This document shows positions 27,676 to 38,358 of a stretch of DNA of 64,000 bases, piece after piece (position 1 is the first letter of the stretch; every line of letters starts with the position of its first letter). The notes under the pieces were generated by a model. The model ran no database searches. It saw only the letters and a list, made by a program, of their open reading frames with translations, and was not told the DNA's origin. Source of the DNA: Clostridium sporogenes (GTDB lineage: Bacteria; Bacillota; Clostridia; Clostridiales; Clostridiaceae); NCBI RefSeq assembly GCF_001020205.1, contig NZ_CP011663.1:992001-1056000 (forward strand). Direction: 5' to 3'. A program made the position numbers and the translations under genes.

Positions 27676-28260
27676 ATGACTGAAAGAGAAAAAATGTTGG
27701 CAGGAGAACTTTATGACTGTGGAGATAGCCAACTGCTTTCCCAATGGCATAGGGCAAAAAATTTGGTTCGTGACTATAACCAAACAAATTCGAAAAATTT
27801 GGAAGAGAAAGATAGTATTTTAACAGAATTGTTGGGAGGGCGAGGCGCTAATGTTTGGATAACGGCACCATTCTTCGTAGATTATGGAAATAATATATAT
27901 TTAGGAAACAATTGTGAAGTAAACATGAATTGCACTTTTTTAGATGATAATAAAATCATTATTGGTAATAATGCTCTAATTGCTCCAAATGTGCAAATTT
28001 ATACAGCATTTCATCCCACAAATGCACAAGAAAGATTTGGAGAAGTTAAGGAAGATGGTTCTTTTGAGTTTTGCAAGACACAGACAGCTCCAGTTGTAAT
28101 TGGAAACAATGTTTGGATTGGCGGTGGAGTTATTATAATGCCAGGTGTTACTATTGGAGACAATGTAGTGATTGGTGCAGGTAGTGTTGTTACCAAGGAT
28201 ATTCCCTCTAATAAGATTGCTTATGGAAATCCTTGCAGAGTTGTGAGGGATAATGGTTAA
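27676..28260 (+). CDS. Maltose O-acetyltransferase-like hexapeptide acetyltransferase
   Basis: The 194-residue protein matches the maa/nodL/lacA group that transfers acetyl from acetyl-CoA to sugars. MTEREKMLAGELYDCGD is the N-terminal maltose acetyltransferase segment. Left-handed beta-helix repeats follow from about residue 65, with the catalytic His in TAFHPTNAQER and a C-terminal IGAGSVVTKDIPSN. GTGGAGGTAG before ATG 27676 fixes the start. It is probably co-transcribed with the flavodoxin-fold gene; the acceptor sugar is unknown. Confidence 0.9.
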   Translation: MTEREKMLAGELYDCGDSQLLSQWHRAKNLVRDYNQTNSKNLEEKDSILTELLGGRGANVWITAPFFVDYGNNIYLGNNCEVNMNCTFLDDNKIIIGNNALIAPNVQIYTAFHPTNAQERFGEVKEDGSFEFCKTQTAPVVIGNNVWIGGGVIIMPGVTIGDNVVIGAGSVVTKDIPSNKIAYGNPCRVVRDNG

Positions 28261-28386
28261 TTGTCCAATTTGAGTATATCGGGCTGGAAAATCAGAATTT
28301 TATATAAAATTTGATGAAATGGTAAATTCGAGTTTGCATGATATTTATTTAATAGGTTTAAGGCTTAAAGGCAGGGAGATAGAGTT

Positions 28387-29013
28387 ATGAAAGATTATAT
28401 AAAAAAACCAATGGATATAGAAAAAAGAAGTTTTGAAATAATAGAAGAAGAGATGGGAGAACATAATTTTTCAGAGGAAGAATTAAAAATAGTAAAAAGA
28501 GTAATACATACTACAGCAGATTTTGAATATAAGAATTTAATTTATATAAAGGAAGGTGCCATAGAGGCAGCAAGAGAAATTCTTAAAAAGGGAATAAAGA
28601 TTTATACAGATACAAATATGGCTTTATCCGGTATAAATAAAAAGGCTTTAAAGGATTTAAATTCTACAGTTCAGTGTTTTGTATCTAAAGAAGATGTAGC
28701 TCTAATTGCAAAGGACAGAGGTATAACAAGATCTATGGCGGCAGTAGAGATGGCAGCAGAAGAAGGAATAGAATTTTTTGTTTTTGGAAATGCACCAACA
28801 GCACTATACAAGCTTATGGAACTTATGAAAGAAGGAAAAGCAAACCCAAAATTTATAATAGGAGTACCAGTAGGCTTTGTAGGAGCAGCAGAATCAAAAA
28901 AAGAATTAGAAAAATTAGATGTACCATTTATAACTATAAGAGGAAGAAAAGGTGGCAGCAATGTAGCAGCTTCCATAGTAAATGCACTAATGTATATGTT
29001 AGTAAAAAGATAG
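28387..29013 (+). CDS. cbiC: Cobalt-precorrin-8 methylmutase
   Basis: CbiC moves the methyl group from C11 to C12, giving cobyrinic acid. The 208-residue length is normal. Family segments include VIHTTADFEYKNLIY, IYTDTNMALSGINK, TRSMAAVEMA and GVPVGFVGAAESKKEL. The catalytic His is expected in VIHTTADF. It resumes the cob gene order after the three unrelated genes upstream; GCAGGGAGATAGAG lies before ATG 28387. Confidence 0.96.
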   Translation: MKDYIKKPMDIEKRSFEIIEEEMGEHNFSEEELKIVKRVIHTTADFEYKNLIYIKEGAIEAAREILKKGIKIYTDTNMALSGINKKALKDLNSTVQCFVSKEDVALIAKDRGITRSMAAVEMAAEEGIEFFVFGNAPTALYKLMELMKEGKANPKFIIGVPVGFVGAAESKKELEKLDVPFITIRGRKGGSNVAASIVNALMYMLVKR

Positions 29014-29121
29014 AATATATCCCCCTGGGGTCATGTAAATAAAATATGAATACAATTTGGGTTTATAAGAATATTACAATCTACTGAAAGATAGATAGTA
29101 AATTTGAGGGGAGGACTTCAC

Positions 29122-29205
29122 ATGAACCTTGCTCTTTGGATTGCAATAGGTACTGCTATTTTCTGTAGTATTATTGCCATCAATAAAAAAAATAGCAAGA
29201 AATAA
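29122..29205 (+). CDS. Very small membrane protein (27 residues)
   Basis: A strong ribosome site (GGGGAGGACTTCAC) precedes ATG 29122. The frame encodes one hydrophobic helix (LALWIAIGTAIFCSIIAI) with a basic tail (NKKNSKK) and then stops. The composition fits a single-span small membrane protein. No family is recognised, and the short length limits confidence. Confidence 0.55.
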   Translation: MNLALWIAIGTAIFCSIIAINKKNSKK

Positions 29206-29316
29206 AATATATTCATTGTAATTAATTAAAGTGGACATATAAGTAATAATTACCCATAATTAGTATGGCCAATGATAGTGAAGATTAATTATACTTGTGT
29301 TAAGAGGAGTGATGTT

Positions 29317-29925
29317 ATGTGTAGGAAGTATCCTGATAAAAATACAGCAATAAAAGTTCTTGAACAGTCAGAAAAGTTAAATCCGGGGCCTTGGAAACAA
29401 CATTCTGAATTTGTAGCTCTAGCTTGTAAAAATATTGCAAAGTATTGTACAGATATGGATAGCGATAAAGCATATGTTTTAGGATTGTTACATGATATAG
29501 GTAGACGAGTAGGAGTAGTTTCAGAACGACATATGATTGCTGGATATAAATATTGTATGGAACAAGGCTGGGATGAGGTTGCTAAAATTTGTGTTACACA
29601 TTCATTTATAATACAAGATATTGATTCAGCAATAGGAAAATGGGATGTTACAAAAGAAGAATATGAGCTTACTAAAAATATTATAAATTCTTCTGTTTAT
29701 GATGACTATGACCTATTAGTACAATTAAGCGATGCATTAGCTTTATCCACAGGATTTTGTTTACTTGAAAAAAGGTTTGTTGATGTTGCTTGTAGATATG
29801 GTGTAAATGAATATACTATTGCAAGGTGGAAAAAAACAATAGAAATAAAAGGTTATTTTGAAGAAAAAATGAAGTGTTCAATTTACGATATACTTCCGGA
29901 TGTTAAAGAAACTACTTTTGCATAA
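29317..29925 (+). CDS. HD-domain phosphohydrolase family protein
   Basis: The roughly 202-residue protein has the HD metal site: a first His in KQHSEFVA (near residue 27), the doublet HD in LGLLHDIGRR, a later His in CVTHSF, and a downstream Asp in LVQLSDALAL. ATG 29317 is preferred because AAGAGGAG sits eight bases upstream; an earlier in-frame start lacks one. HD proteins hydrolyse phosphate esters of nucleotides or similar. Substrate unknown. Confidence 0.8.
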   Translation: MCRKYPDKNTAIKVLEQSEKLNPGPWKQHSEFVALACKNIAKYCTDMDSDKAYVLGLLHDIGRRVGVVSERHMIAGYKYCMEQGWDEVAKICVTHSFIIQDIDSAIGKWDVTKEEYELTKNIINSSVYDDYDLLVQLSDALALSTGFCLLEKRFVDVACRYGVNEYTIARWKKTIEIKGYFEEKMKCSIYDILPDVKETTFA

Positions 29926-29942
29926 TATATTAATTTGAAGAT

Positions 29943-30233
29943 TTGAAATATAAAAAGATAAATACAATAAAAGAAGAAAAGGATCAAAAGTATAAAGAGG
30001 GATATATTAAAAATGGCAGAGGAACTATAACTAAGGCAAAAGAAGAGAATATTATAATCTATAAAGTTGATTATAAAGTAAAATATAAAAAAGGCGCAAT
30101 TACACCACAGGATAGTGGTTTATATGAAACATGGTGTACTCTTATTAGAAAAGATAAAAATTCACCTTGGTTAATTGATGAAATAGGGGGATGGTTAAAT
30201 ATTTATAAATTTGGGGGTGTTGATAATGAATAA
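29943..30233 (+). CDS. Fragment resembling the C-terminus of a secreted DUF4829-like protein
   Basis: The 96-residue frame starts at TTG 29943 without a convincing ribosome site. It has no signal peptide. The segment DKNSPWLIDEIGGW resembles the C-terminal end of NTF2-like secreted proteins. It may be the 3' remnant of a longer gene whose 5' part is lost. It overlaps the acetyltransferase gene by eight bases. Confidence 0.45.
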   Translation: MKYKKINTIKEEKDQKYKEGYIKNGRGTITKAKEENIIIYKVDYKVKYKKGAITPQDSGLYETWCTLIRKDKNSPWLIDEIGGWLNIYKFGGVDNE

Positions 30234-30654
30234 TTACATTATTAGAGAAAGTAGTAGTGAGAAGGAAGCAGATTTAATTGTTGATAGGATAGTTGAATAC
30301 AACTTATCAAAGGTTCATGGTAAACAAGAGGTTCCTCTTTTATCTATAAATAGAGTTATTGAAGATACAAATGGAGAGATTATTGCAGGAATACTTAGTA
30401 AGATGTATTGTTGGAATTGTATATATATAGATGCTTTATGGGTTAAAGAAGAATATAGAAAAGATAAGCTAGGTACAAAACTCTTAAAAGAAATAGAAAA
30501 AATAGCTAAAGAAAAAGATTGCCACTTAATTCATTTAGATACCTTTGATTTTCAAGCAAAGGATTTTTACATTAGGCATGGATATGAAATCTTCGGCGTA
30601 TTAGATCAGTGCCCAGAGAATCATAAAAGATATTTTATGAAAAAAAGTATATAG
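30226..30654 (+). CDS. GNAT family N-acetyltransferase
   Basis: The 142-residue protein has the acetyl-CoA motif EEYRKDKLGTKLLKEIEKIAKEK (a variant of R/Q-x-x-G-x-G/A), flanked by a strand (IDALWV) and the late FYIRHGYEIFG. GGGGGTG before ATG 30226 sets the start. Acceptor unknown. It overlaps the preceding fragment by eight bases. Confidence 0.85.
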   Translation: MNNYIIRESSSEKEADLIVDRIVEYNLSKVHGKQEVPLLSINRVIEDTNGEIIAGILSKMYCWNCIYIDALWVKEEYRKDKLGTKLLKEIEKIAKEKDCHLIHLDTFDFQAKDFYIRHGYEIFGVLDQCPENHKRYFMKKSI

Positions 30655-30730
30655 TTTATAAAATTAGAATGGATAATTTATGATATATTTAAAGGAACGT
30701 TTAGAAAATAATATATACTAATATTGTTAA

Positions 30731-30874
30731 CATTATATAATATCTTGGGATAGAGAGGATTTATATAGAAAAGCACTAGCAAAATGTTCAATAGGAAATT
30801 ATACTCCTTTAGTTGAATATTTGAAATCTCTTAATGATTTTAAAGAAGTAAATAAAGCTTTATGGGATTTTTAA
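30731..30874 (+). pseudogene. Gene remnant, 3' end only
   Basis: The frame from 30731 reads SWDREDLYRKALAKCSIGN then YTPLVEYLKSLND and ends at 30874, with no start codon or ribosome site in place. It has protein-like composition and resembles the end of Fic-like or similar proteins (weak). The surrounding 30655-30944 gap holds nothing else clear. Confidence 0.4.
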
Positions 30875-30944
30875 TTCTAACAATACAAATATAAATAAAA
30901 TTAATATAATTTTTATATAACAAATGAGGAAAAGGTGTTAATAA

Positions 30945-32006
30945 ATGAGGAAATATTTTATTGATAACTTACGTTGGATAAGTATATTACTATTATTTCC
31001 ATATCATACTTCTATGATTTACAATAATTTTGGTGAAAACTTTTATGTAAAAGGGGAAGGCGTATCTTTACTAAGTAACTTTATTCGGATATGTTCTCCA
31101 TGTTTTATGCCGCTATTATTTTCTATAGCAGGTATAAGCTCTTATTATGCTCTTAATAGAAGAACACCAAAACAATATATAGAAGAAAGAGTGTGGAAAC
31201 TATTTATACCATTAATATCAGGTATTTTATTATTAGTTCCAATGCAGACCTTTTATGCCGAAAAATTTCATAATGGATATAATGGTGGATACTTTAACCA
31301 ATATATCTTATTTTTTATTAAGGAAACGGATTTAACTGGTTATACAGGAGGATTTACTCCAGCACAATTATGGTTTATTTTGTATTTGTTTATAATTTCA
31401 TTAATAGCACTGCCAATAGCTATAAAATACAATAATGGTAGAAAAGTACCAGTTTATAAATTATCTCTATTAAAAATATTGCTTATGTTTTTAATTATTT
31501 GGTTAATGTCTTTTATTTTAAATATAGGTGGTAAGAGTATAGGAGAATATTTTGCTCTATTTATAATTGGATATATTATGTTGTCACAGGATATAATACA
31601 GGAAAAATTAGATGAAAACAGATGGTATTTATTTATAGCTTTTATTTTAATAACAATTTTAAATTTGTTATTTGAAAATCTATGGTATCATTCCTTTAAA
31701 ATAGCTTATAGTATTTTTAGAAGATTTCTTTCATGGATTGGGATTTTAGCAATTATGGGCATGGGAAAACATTATTTAGATTTTCATAATAAAATTACAA
31801 ATTATTTTATAAAAGCAGCATTCCCAATTTATGTTTTCCATCAATCTTGGCTAATACTTGTTGCTTACTATACATTAAATACAATAAGTTTTATTCCACT
31901 TCAAGTTATAGTAATTATGGTGGGGAGTTTTATATTAACAATAATTACATACGAAGTATTTAGGAGAATTTCTTTTACAAGACTTTTATTTGGAATAAAA
32001 AAATAG
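30945..32006 (+). CDS. Acyltransferase 3 family membrane protein
   Basis: The 353-residue protein has about ten membrane segments and begins RKYFIDNLRWISILLLFPYHTSMI. His21 is the conserved catalytic residue of the acyltransferase 3 family. Members O-acylate cell-surface sugars. The C-terminal segments AAFPIYVFHQSW are also typical. AGGAAAAGGTG precedes the start. It is an isolated gene within the accessory block. Acceptor unknown. Confidence 0.9.
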   Translation: MRKYFIDNLRWISILLLFPYHTSMIYNNFGENFYVKGEGVSLLSNFIRICSPCFMPLLFSIAGISSYYALNRRTPKQYIEERVWKLFIPLISGILLLVPMQTFYAEKFHNGYNGGYFNQYILFFIKETDLTGYTGGFTPAQLWFILYLFIISLIALPIAIKYNNGRKVPVYKLSLLKILLMFLIIWLMSFILNIGGKSIGEYFALFIIGYIMLSQDIIQEKLDENRWYLFIAFILITILNLLFENLWYHSFKIAYSIFRRFLSWIGILAIMGMGKHYLDFHNKITNYFIKAAFPIYVFHQSWLILVAYYTLNTISFIPLQVIVIMVGSFILTIITYEVFRRISFTRLLFGIKK

Positions 32007-32086
32007 ATGTATGTTATATAATAATTATCTTTGAAAAGATGTTTCATATTTTTACTGAATAAATCAGAATAAACAGGGGGTAAATT

Positions 32087-32608
32087 ATGTTAGATTTATT
32101 AAAACAAAGAAGAAGTATAAGAAAGTTTCAGCAAAAGCCAATAGAAGAGGAAAAAGTAGAAGCTCTAAAAAAGGCATTACTTTTAGCCCCATCCTCTAGA
32201 AATATAAAACCTTTAGAGTTTATATTTTTAGAAGATAAGGAAATTTTAAAGGATATTTCAAACTGTAAATCTCATGGAGGAACTTTTATAAAGGATGCAG
32301 CCTTAGCAGTAGTTATATTAGGGGATGAGGATAAAAGTGATGTATGGGTAGAGGATGCCTCTATAGCCTCTATAATACTACAACTTGAAGCAGAATCTCT
32401 AGGATTAGGATCTTGCTGGTCACAAATAAGAAATAGAAGCTATGATGAAAATAAAATGGCGGAGGATTATATAAAAGAAAAACTAAACATAAAAGAGAAT
32501 TATAAAGTAGAATCTATAATAGCCATAGGCTACAAAGATGAAGTTAAGGAACCTATAAGTGAAGAAAAATTAGATTTTGATAAAATTCATGTTAACAAAT
32601 TTATTTAA
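32087..32608 (+). CDS. Nitroreductase family protein
   Basis: The 173-residue FMN-binding protein begins LLKQRRSIRKFQQKPIEEEKV and has LLAPSSRNIKPLEFIFL and LQLEAESLGLGSCW, the standard nitroreductase fold segments. It should reduce nitro or quinone compounds with NAD(P)H. CAGGGGGTAA precedes ATG 32087. The compact length suggests the short clostridial subfamily. Confidence 0.9.
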   Translation: MLDLLKQRRSIRKFQQKPIEEEKVEALKKALLLAPSSRNIKPLEFIFLEDKEILKDISNCKSHGGTFIKDAALAVVILGDEDKSDVWVEDASIASIILQLEAESLGLGSCWSQIRNRSYDENKMAEDYIKEKLNIKENYKVESIIAIGYKDEVKEPISEEKLDFDKIHVNKFI

Positions 32609-32677
32609 GAAAAATAAGAATTAATATGTTATAAAGAATAGATTAAATAGTAATAAATTTGATTGGAGATTATAAAT

Positions 32678-32974
32678 ATGAAGGTAGTGCTACATTTTAT
32701 AATTTTTATGGTTTTAATTATTTGCGTTGAAAAAATGATTGAAAAAATTAATATTCATGTTGCATTAGTAAATAAAATTAAAAAATACAAGCATTACAAA
32801 AAAATTTTATTTATAGGATTGATTATTATTGGATTTATGATAGAAATGGCCAAACAATCATTAAATGTAAGATTCGGTAAGCATAATATACCAAGTATTG
32901 TATTAGGTGCAATTATACTCGGTATATACTTAGAATTTTTACCTTATATTTTTTCAAAAAAAGAAATATCTTAG
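32678..32974 (+). CDS. Small membrane protein of unknown function
   Basis: A 98-residue protein with three hydrophobic segments (about 3-18, 43-60 and 75-92). TTGGAGATTATAAAT precedes ATG 32678, which is preferred over an earlier TTG. No family recognised. Confidence 0.65.
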   Translation: MKVVLHFIIFMVLIICVEKMIEKINIHVALVNKIKKYKHYKKILFIGLIIIGFMIEMAKQSLNVRFGKHNIPSIVLGAIILGIYLEFLPYIFSKKEIS

Positions 32975-33080
32975 TATTTTACAATACATTCATACGGGTA
33001 ATAAGAATAATTTTATATAAAATAACTAAAAGCAAGTATTAGGTGGTTGTAGATAGAAGATATGTAAAGGAGTTTAAAAT

Positions 33081-33614
33081 ATGAGTGAGGAAAAACAAGT
33101 TAGAATAATAGAAGTAGTTCCACATAACTCTAAATGGAAAACAGAATATGAAAAAGAATCAGAAAAAATATACAACATAATGAAGGATGAAATAGTCCAA
33201 ATATATCATATTGGAAGTACAGCTATAGAAGGTATTTATGCAAAACCTATAATAGATATTTTAGTCCAAGTAGAAAATATTAACAATGTGGATAATTATA
33301 ATGAACAAATGAAGTTTTTAGGATATATTCCAAAGGGCGAGTATGGAATAAAAGGACGCAGATTTTTCTTAAAAGGATTGTATCATAGAACACACCATGT
33401 TCATATATTTGAAAAAGGTGATTCTGAAGTAGAAAGGCACATAAATTTTAGAGACTATATGATAGAACATAAAAAAGAAGCTAAAGAATATGAAGAGTTA
33501 AAGAAGGAACTAGCTTTCAAATTTAGATATGATATAGATTCTTATTGTGAAGGTAAGGATAGCTTTATAAAAGAAATAGATAAAAAAGCAAAGTTATGGG
33601 CAAATAGAAGATAA
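33081..33614 (+). CDS. GrpB family (UPF0157) nucleotidyltransferase-like protein
   Basis: The 177-residue protein has the GrpB signature VVPHNSKWKTEYEKE at the start and HIGSTAIEGIYAKPIIDILV, the GS...D-x-D-like pattern of the nucleotidyltransferase fold, then HHVHIFEKG and INFRDYM. The substrate is unknown; some homologues are fused to CoaE. AAAGGAG precedes ATG 33081. Confidence 0.9.
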   Translation: MSEEKQVRIIEVVPHNSKWKTEYEKESEKIYNIMKDEIVQIYHIGSTAIEGIYAKPIIDILVQVENINNVDNYNEQMKFLGYIPKGEYGIKGRRFFLKGLYHRTHHVHIFEKGDSEVERHINFRDYMIEHKKEAKEYEELKKELAFKFRYDIDSYCEGKDSFIKEIDKKAKLWANRR

Positions 33615-33700
33615 ATATATTATATAAATACTCTTATTAAATTATTACATGACATATAAAGTTGGTATATGCAAGGGATTAATTATAGGGAGAAAATATT

Positions 33701-34144
33701 ATGGATAATTATAAAAAAGGTCAAAGAACGGTTTATATTATTACAATAGTATATTTTATATTAGCTATAACAATTAATTTCTTTTTAGATATAAAGATTC
33801 CTTATGGAAGTTTTACCAATGCTGTATTAAAATTCAGTTTCAAGGGATTCACTATGAAAACAATATTTAGTACATTTGTAACTTTAATTATATGTTATTT
33901 TTTGTGCATGGGAAATAATACCGTTAAGGATATAATGACAACAGTGTTATGTATTGAGATGTTTTTTATGTTCTTAGAAGTATTAAATGGTATAGAATAT
34001 AAAAGTTTTAAAGTAGGTAATTGGTTCGCTTTAGTTGAGTTTTTAATATCTTTAATTATAGTAATATTGCTAAATAAAAATAAGAATGTTAAATGTTTTT
34101 TTAGTGAAAAGAAAAAAGCAACTCATAGCATTAACAAAATGTAA
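33701..34144 (+). CDS. Membrane protein of unknown function
   Basis: A 147-residue protein with four membrane segments and a basic C-terminal tail. No motif is recognised. Its stop lies 12 bases before cbiD, so it probably shares a transcript with it although no role in cobalamin is apparent. Confidence 0.7.
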   Translation: MDNYKKGQRTVYIITIVYFILAITINFFLDIKIPYGSFTNAVLKFSFKGFTMKTIFSTFVTLIICYFLCMGNNTVKDIMTTVLCIEMFFMFLEVLNGIEYKSFKVGNWFALVEFLISLIIVILLNKNKNVKCFFSEKKKATHSINKM

Positions 34145-35236
<1,092 letters not shown>

Positions 35237-35462
35237 GTGAAGCTGATATAGTTCTTAGATTTTAATACATAGTGTTTAATTTAGATACTAAAAATTTTAG
35301 ATTTATTGTGGAAATTATTTTTATTTTATCCCCAGATTATATATTTTAAAAAGAATGATGTATATTAAAAGACAATAACAGTAATTAGGTATTTAAAAGT
35401 TAAAAAATTTTTATATAAAACTACATACCGCTCAATAGTTAATATGAAAGAGGGGGATTTTA

Positions 35463-36110
35463 ATGAATGATATACATAATAATTTACAATTTAAAAGAGT
35501 TTATATAGTAGGTTTAGGACCAGGGCATAAAGATTATATGCTTCAAGGTGCCATAAATAATTTAGAAAAAGTGGATATAATAATAGGATTTAAAAGAGCA
35601 ATAGAAAGCCTAGATTTTATAAAAAATAATAAAAAAATAGTAAATAAATTAAGTGAAATATTAGATTACATAAAAGAAAATAAGGATAAAAACATATCTA
35701 TAGTAGCCTCTGGAGATCCTTGCTTTTATGGTATAAGCAATTATATTAAAAATAATTATGAAGGTAAGATAGAGATAATTCCAGGCATAAGCTCTTACCA
35801 ATATATGATGGCAAAAATTAATGAAAGCTGGCAAAATAGTTTTTTAGGAAGTCTTCATGGTAGAGAAGAAGAGTTTATAGAAAAAGTTAAAAGCTATAAA
35901 AAATCTATTTGGCTTACAGATAAAAATAATAGTCCAGATAAATTATGCGGAATATTAACAGAAAATAATATAAAAGCAGAAGTAATAGTAGGCGAAAATT
36001 TATCCTACAAAGATGAAAAAATAATTAAAGGTAAACCAGAAGAATTAGAAAATATGAGTTTTGGGGAGCTTACAGTAGTGTATATAAACAGGAATTTGTT
36101 GTTGAGATAA
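35463..36110 (+). CDS. cbiE: Cobalt-precorrin-7 C5-methyltransferase
   Basis: CbiE acts with CbiT on the late corrin ring; here it is a separate 215-residue protein. YIVGLGPGHKDYML and IVASGDPCFYGISNYI, then IEIIPGISSYQYMMAKI, are the tetrapyrrole methylase motifs. The start ATG 35463 follows AGAGGGGGATTTT. A GNAT gene (36151) separates it from cbiT, which is usually adjacent or fused. Confidence 0.95.
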   Translation: MNDIHNNLQFKRVYIVGLGPGHKDYMLQGAINNLEKVDIIIGFKRAIESLDFIKNNKKIVNKLSEILDYIKENKDKNISIVASGDPCFYGISNYIKNNYEGKIEIIPGISSYQYMMAKINESWQNSFLGSLHGREEEFIEKVKSYKKSIWLTDKNNSPDKLCGILTENNIKAEVIVGENLSYKDEKIIKGKPEELENMSFGELTVVYINRNLLLR

Positions 36111-36150
36111 AATAAGGAGATTATTTATTTCTGGCGAAGGAGAATGATTA

Positions 36151-36606
36151 ATGAATATCATAGTTAAAAGGGCAACAGAAGAAGATGCTGCCGATTTAAT
36201 TGAAGTGCAAAATAAGGCTTTTTTATCGGATTATCTATTATATGGAGAGTGTCCAGGTTATAACAAGACTAATGAGAGTATGAAAAAATCTATTAAGCAA
36301 TGCCATACATTTAAAATCATGGATGAAAATACTTTCATAGGTGATGTAATTGTAAGATATAATGGCAACAATAACTATTATTTAGGGGCGCTTTGTGTCA
36401 TTCCGGAATATGAAAATAGAGGTATAGGACAAAAAGTAATGAGTTTTATTTTTGATTATTTTGTTGATGCTAAACATTGGTCGCTTGAAACTCCTGCTGA
36501 TAAAAAGCGAAATCACTACTTTTACAAAAAACTCGGTTTTAATATAACAAAAGAATATATGGCTGGCAGCGTAAAGGTTGTGCTTTTTGAAAAGAACTTG
36601 CAGTGA
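36151..36606 (+). CDS. GNAT family N-acetyltransferase
   Basis: The 151-residue protein has the acetyl-CoA motif EYENRGIGQKVMSFIF and the strand LGALCVIP, then KLGFNITKEY at the end. It sits between cbiE and cbiT, which normally lie together, so it is probably a later insertion. Its codon use (GCG, CGA) is slightly different from neighbours. GCGAAGGAG lies before ATG 36151. Confidence 0.85.
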   Translation: MNIIVKRATEEDAADLIEVQNKAFLSDYLLYGECPGYNKTNESMKKSIKQCHTFKIMDENTFIGDVIVRYNGNNNYYLGALCVIPEYENRGIGQKVMSFIFDYFVDAKHWSLETPADKKRNHYFYKKLGFNITKEYMAGSVKVVLFEKNLQ

Positions 36607-36718
36607 AGTTATGAGCATAATGTGATTAAGTTAATTCCCTTTCTTTTTTATTATAAAGTAAATTTCAAAACTAAATAAAAAAACTATATAAAACCTATAT
36701 TAAATAAGGGGGAAGGCC

Positions 36719-37300
36719 ATGAAATATATAAAAGATGAAGAATTTATAAGGGGAAGTTGTCCTATGACTAAAGAGGATATAAGAATTTTATCTATAGCTA
36801 AGATGAATTTAGAGGAAAATTCAAAGATTTTAGATGTGGGAGCAGGTACAGGAAGTATAAGTATACAAGCAGCTAAAATATGTGCGAAAGGACAAGTTAT
36901 AGCTATAGAAAAAGATGAGGAAGCTTTAGATATTATAAAAAAAAATAAAGAGAAATTTAATTGTGAAAATCTAAAAATAATAGAGGGAGAAGCCTTAGAA
37001 GTAGAAGAACATATAAATGATAGTTTTAATAGCATATTCATAGGCGGTAGTGGTGGAAATCTAGAAGAAATAATAAGTAGATATCAGAACAAGCTTTTAA
37101 ATAATGGAACAATGGTTTTAAATTTTATAACCATAAACAATTTAAATAGGGCGTTAGAAATTCTAAAAGAATTAAATTATAAAACAGAATGTATTCAAGT
37201 TGCTATAAGTAAAGCTAAAGGGAAATCAAATATGCTTATAGCAAATAATCCTATATTTATAATAACAGCTACTAAAAATGGAGGGGGATATAATGAATAA
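36719..37300 (+). CDS. cbiT: Cobalt-precorrin-6B C15-methyltransferase (decarboxylating)
   Basis: CbiT methylates C15 and decarboxylates the acetate at C12. The 193-residue protein is a Rossmann-type SAM methyltransferase: IRGSCPMTKEDIR near the start, LDVGAGTGSISIQAA as SAM motif I, and FIGGSGGNLEEII. AAGGGGGAAGGCC precedes ATG 36719. The last codons overlap the next gene, whose ribosome site is inside cbiT. Confidence 0.96.
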   Translation: MKYIKDEEFIRGSCPMTKEDIRILSIAKMNLEENSKILDVGAGTGSISIQAAKICAKGQVIAIEKDEEALDIIKKNKEKFNCENLKIIEGEALEVEEHINDSFNSIFIGGSGGNLEEIISRYQNKLLNNGTMVLNFITINNLNRALEILKELNYKTECIQVAISKAKGKSNMLIANNPIFIITATKNGGGYNE

Positions 37301-37724
37301 GGGGAAAAAAGTTATACTTTTGGCTTTAGTTATATGTTTACTAGGTGGTATTGGAATATATAAATATCTAGATACAAATTATAAAAATGATTTTACAATA
37401 AGTGATGTTAAGTGGGATGGAGAAACAAGATGGTGGACGGAGAACTCTAGTGGTAATGAATATAATATTAAATTTAAGCACTTTAATGGCAAAGGTGTAA
37501 AGAAAATAGCTTCTAAGAAATCTAGTTATGATATAAAAATTAATAGTAAAATTGAATCAGGAGATTTAAATATAAAGATATATGATGATCAAAAAACATT
37601 ATTTAATAAAAATGGTACATTAGATGAAACTATAAGAATCTCTAATACTGATAATAAAGATGTGAAAATTGAAATTACAGGTAAAGAAGCTAAAGGCGGC
37701 TATTTTAAACTTAAAGTAATGTAG
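37293..37724 (+). CDS. Membrane-anchored or secreted protein of unknown function
   Basis: A 143-residue protein with one N-terminal hydrophobic segment (7-24), no lipobox Cys, then a hydrophilic, probably beta-rich domain. GGAGGGGGATATA, inside the end of cbiT, precedes ATG 37293, and the genes overlap by eight bases. It starts the accessory block between cbiT and cbiL. Confidence 0.7.
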   Translation: MNKGKKVILLALVICLLGGIGIYKYLDTNYKNDFTISDVKWDGETRWWTENSSGNEYNIKFKHFNGKGVKKIASKKSSYDIKINSKIESGDLNIKIYDDQKTLFNKNGTLDETIRISNTDNKDVKIEITGKEAKGGYFKLKVM

Positions 37725-37759
37725 TTTTTAAAACTATTACAACTAAGGAGGATACCAAT

Positions 37760-38311
37760 ATGAATTTGGAAGAATTAAGACTAGACTGTTCAATTAAGCA
37801 GAAAAAAGGACTACATTTTATTTTAGCTTCTATTATAATTTGGTGCGCGGTATGGATAATTCACTTAACATCATTACCCATACTTACAAAAAACTTATTT
37901 GCATTTTGTTGTACTGCACCGCTTATTCCATTAGCTTATATGATTTCAAAAGCTATTAAAGTTGATTTTACTAATAAAGAAAATCCTTTGACAAATTTAG
38001 GGGTACTTTTTTCTTTAAATCAAATGTTGTACTTACTTATTGCTATGTGGATTTATCAAGAGGTTCCAGAAAAAATGTTGATGGTTTTAGCAATGATTTT
38101 TGGTGCTCATCTAATGCCTTATGGATGGCTATATAAATCTAAATCTTATATAGGTATGTCTGTTTTTATTCCAATTGTTGTTTTGATAATTGGTTTAAAT
38201 TTTAAACCACATATAATAGCAGTAATTATGATATTGTTGGAAATTGTATTTAGTTTATTGTTAATGATTGAGATAAAAAAATTAACTAATATAATAAATC
38301 ATACTAGTTAA
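37760..38311 (+). CDS. DUF7010-like membrane protein
   Basis: A 183-residue protein with about six membrane segments. The N-terminal NLEELRLDC then KKGLHFILASIIIW pattern is the one I associate with DUF7010 proteins. Function unknown. CTAAGGAGGATACCA gives a strong ribosome site. Confidence 0.75.
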   Translation: MNLEELRLDCSIKQKKGLHFILASIIIWCAVWIIHLTSLPILTKNLFAFCCTAPLIPLAYMISKAIKVDFTNKENPLTNLGVLFSLNQMLYLLIAMWIYQEVPEKMLMVLAMIFGAHLMPYGWLYKSKSYIGMSVFIPIVVLIIGLNFKPHIIAVIMILLEIVFSLLLMIEIKKLTNIINHTS

Positions 38312-38358
38312 TTATTTAGTATTTAAAAGTTATAAAAATATAAGGTCGGTGTAATTGC

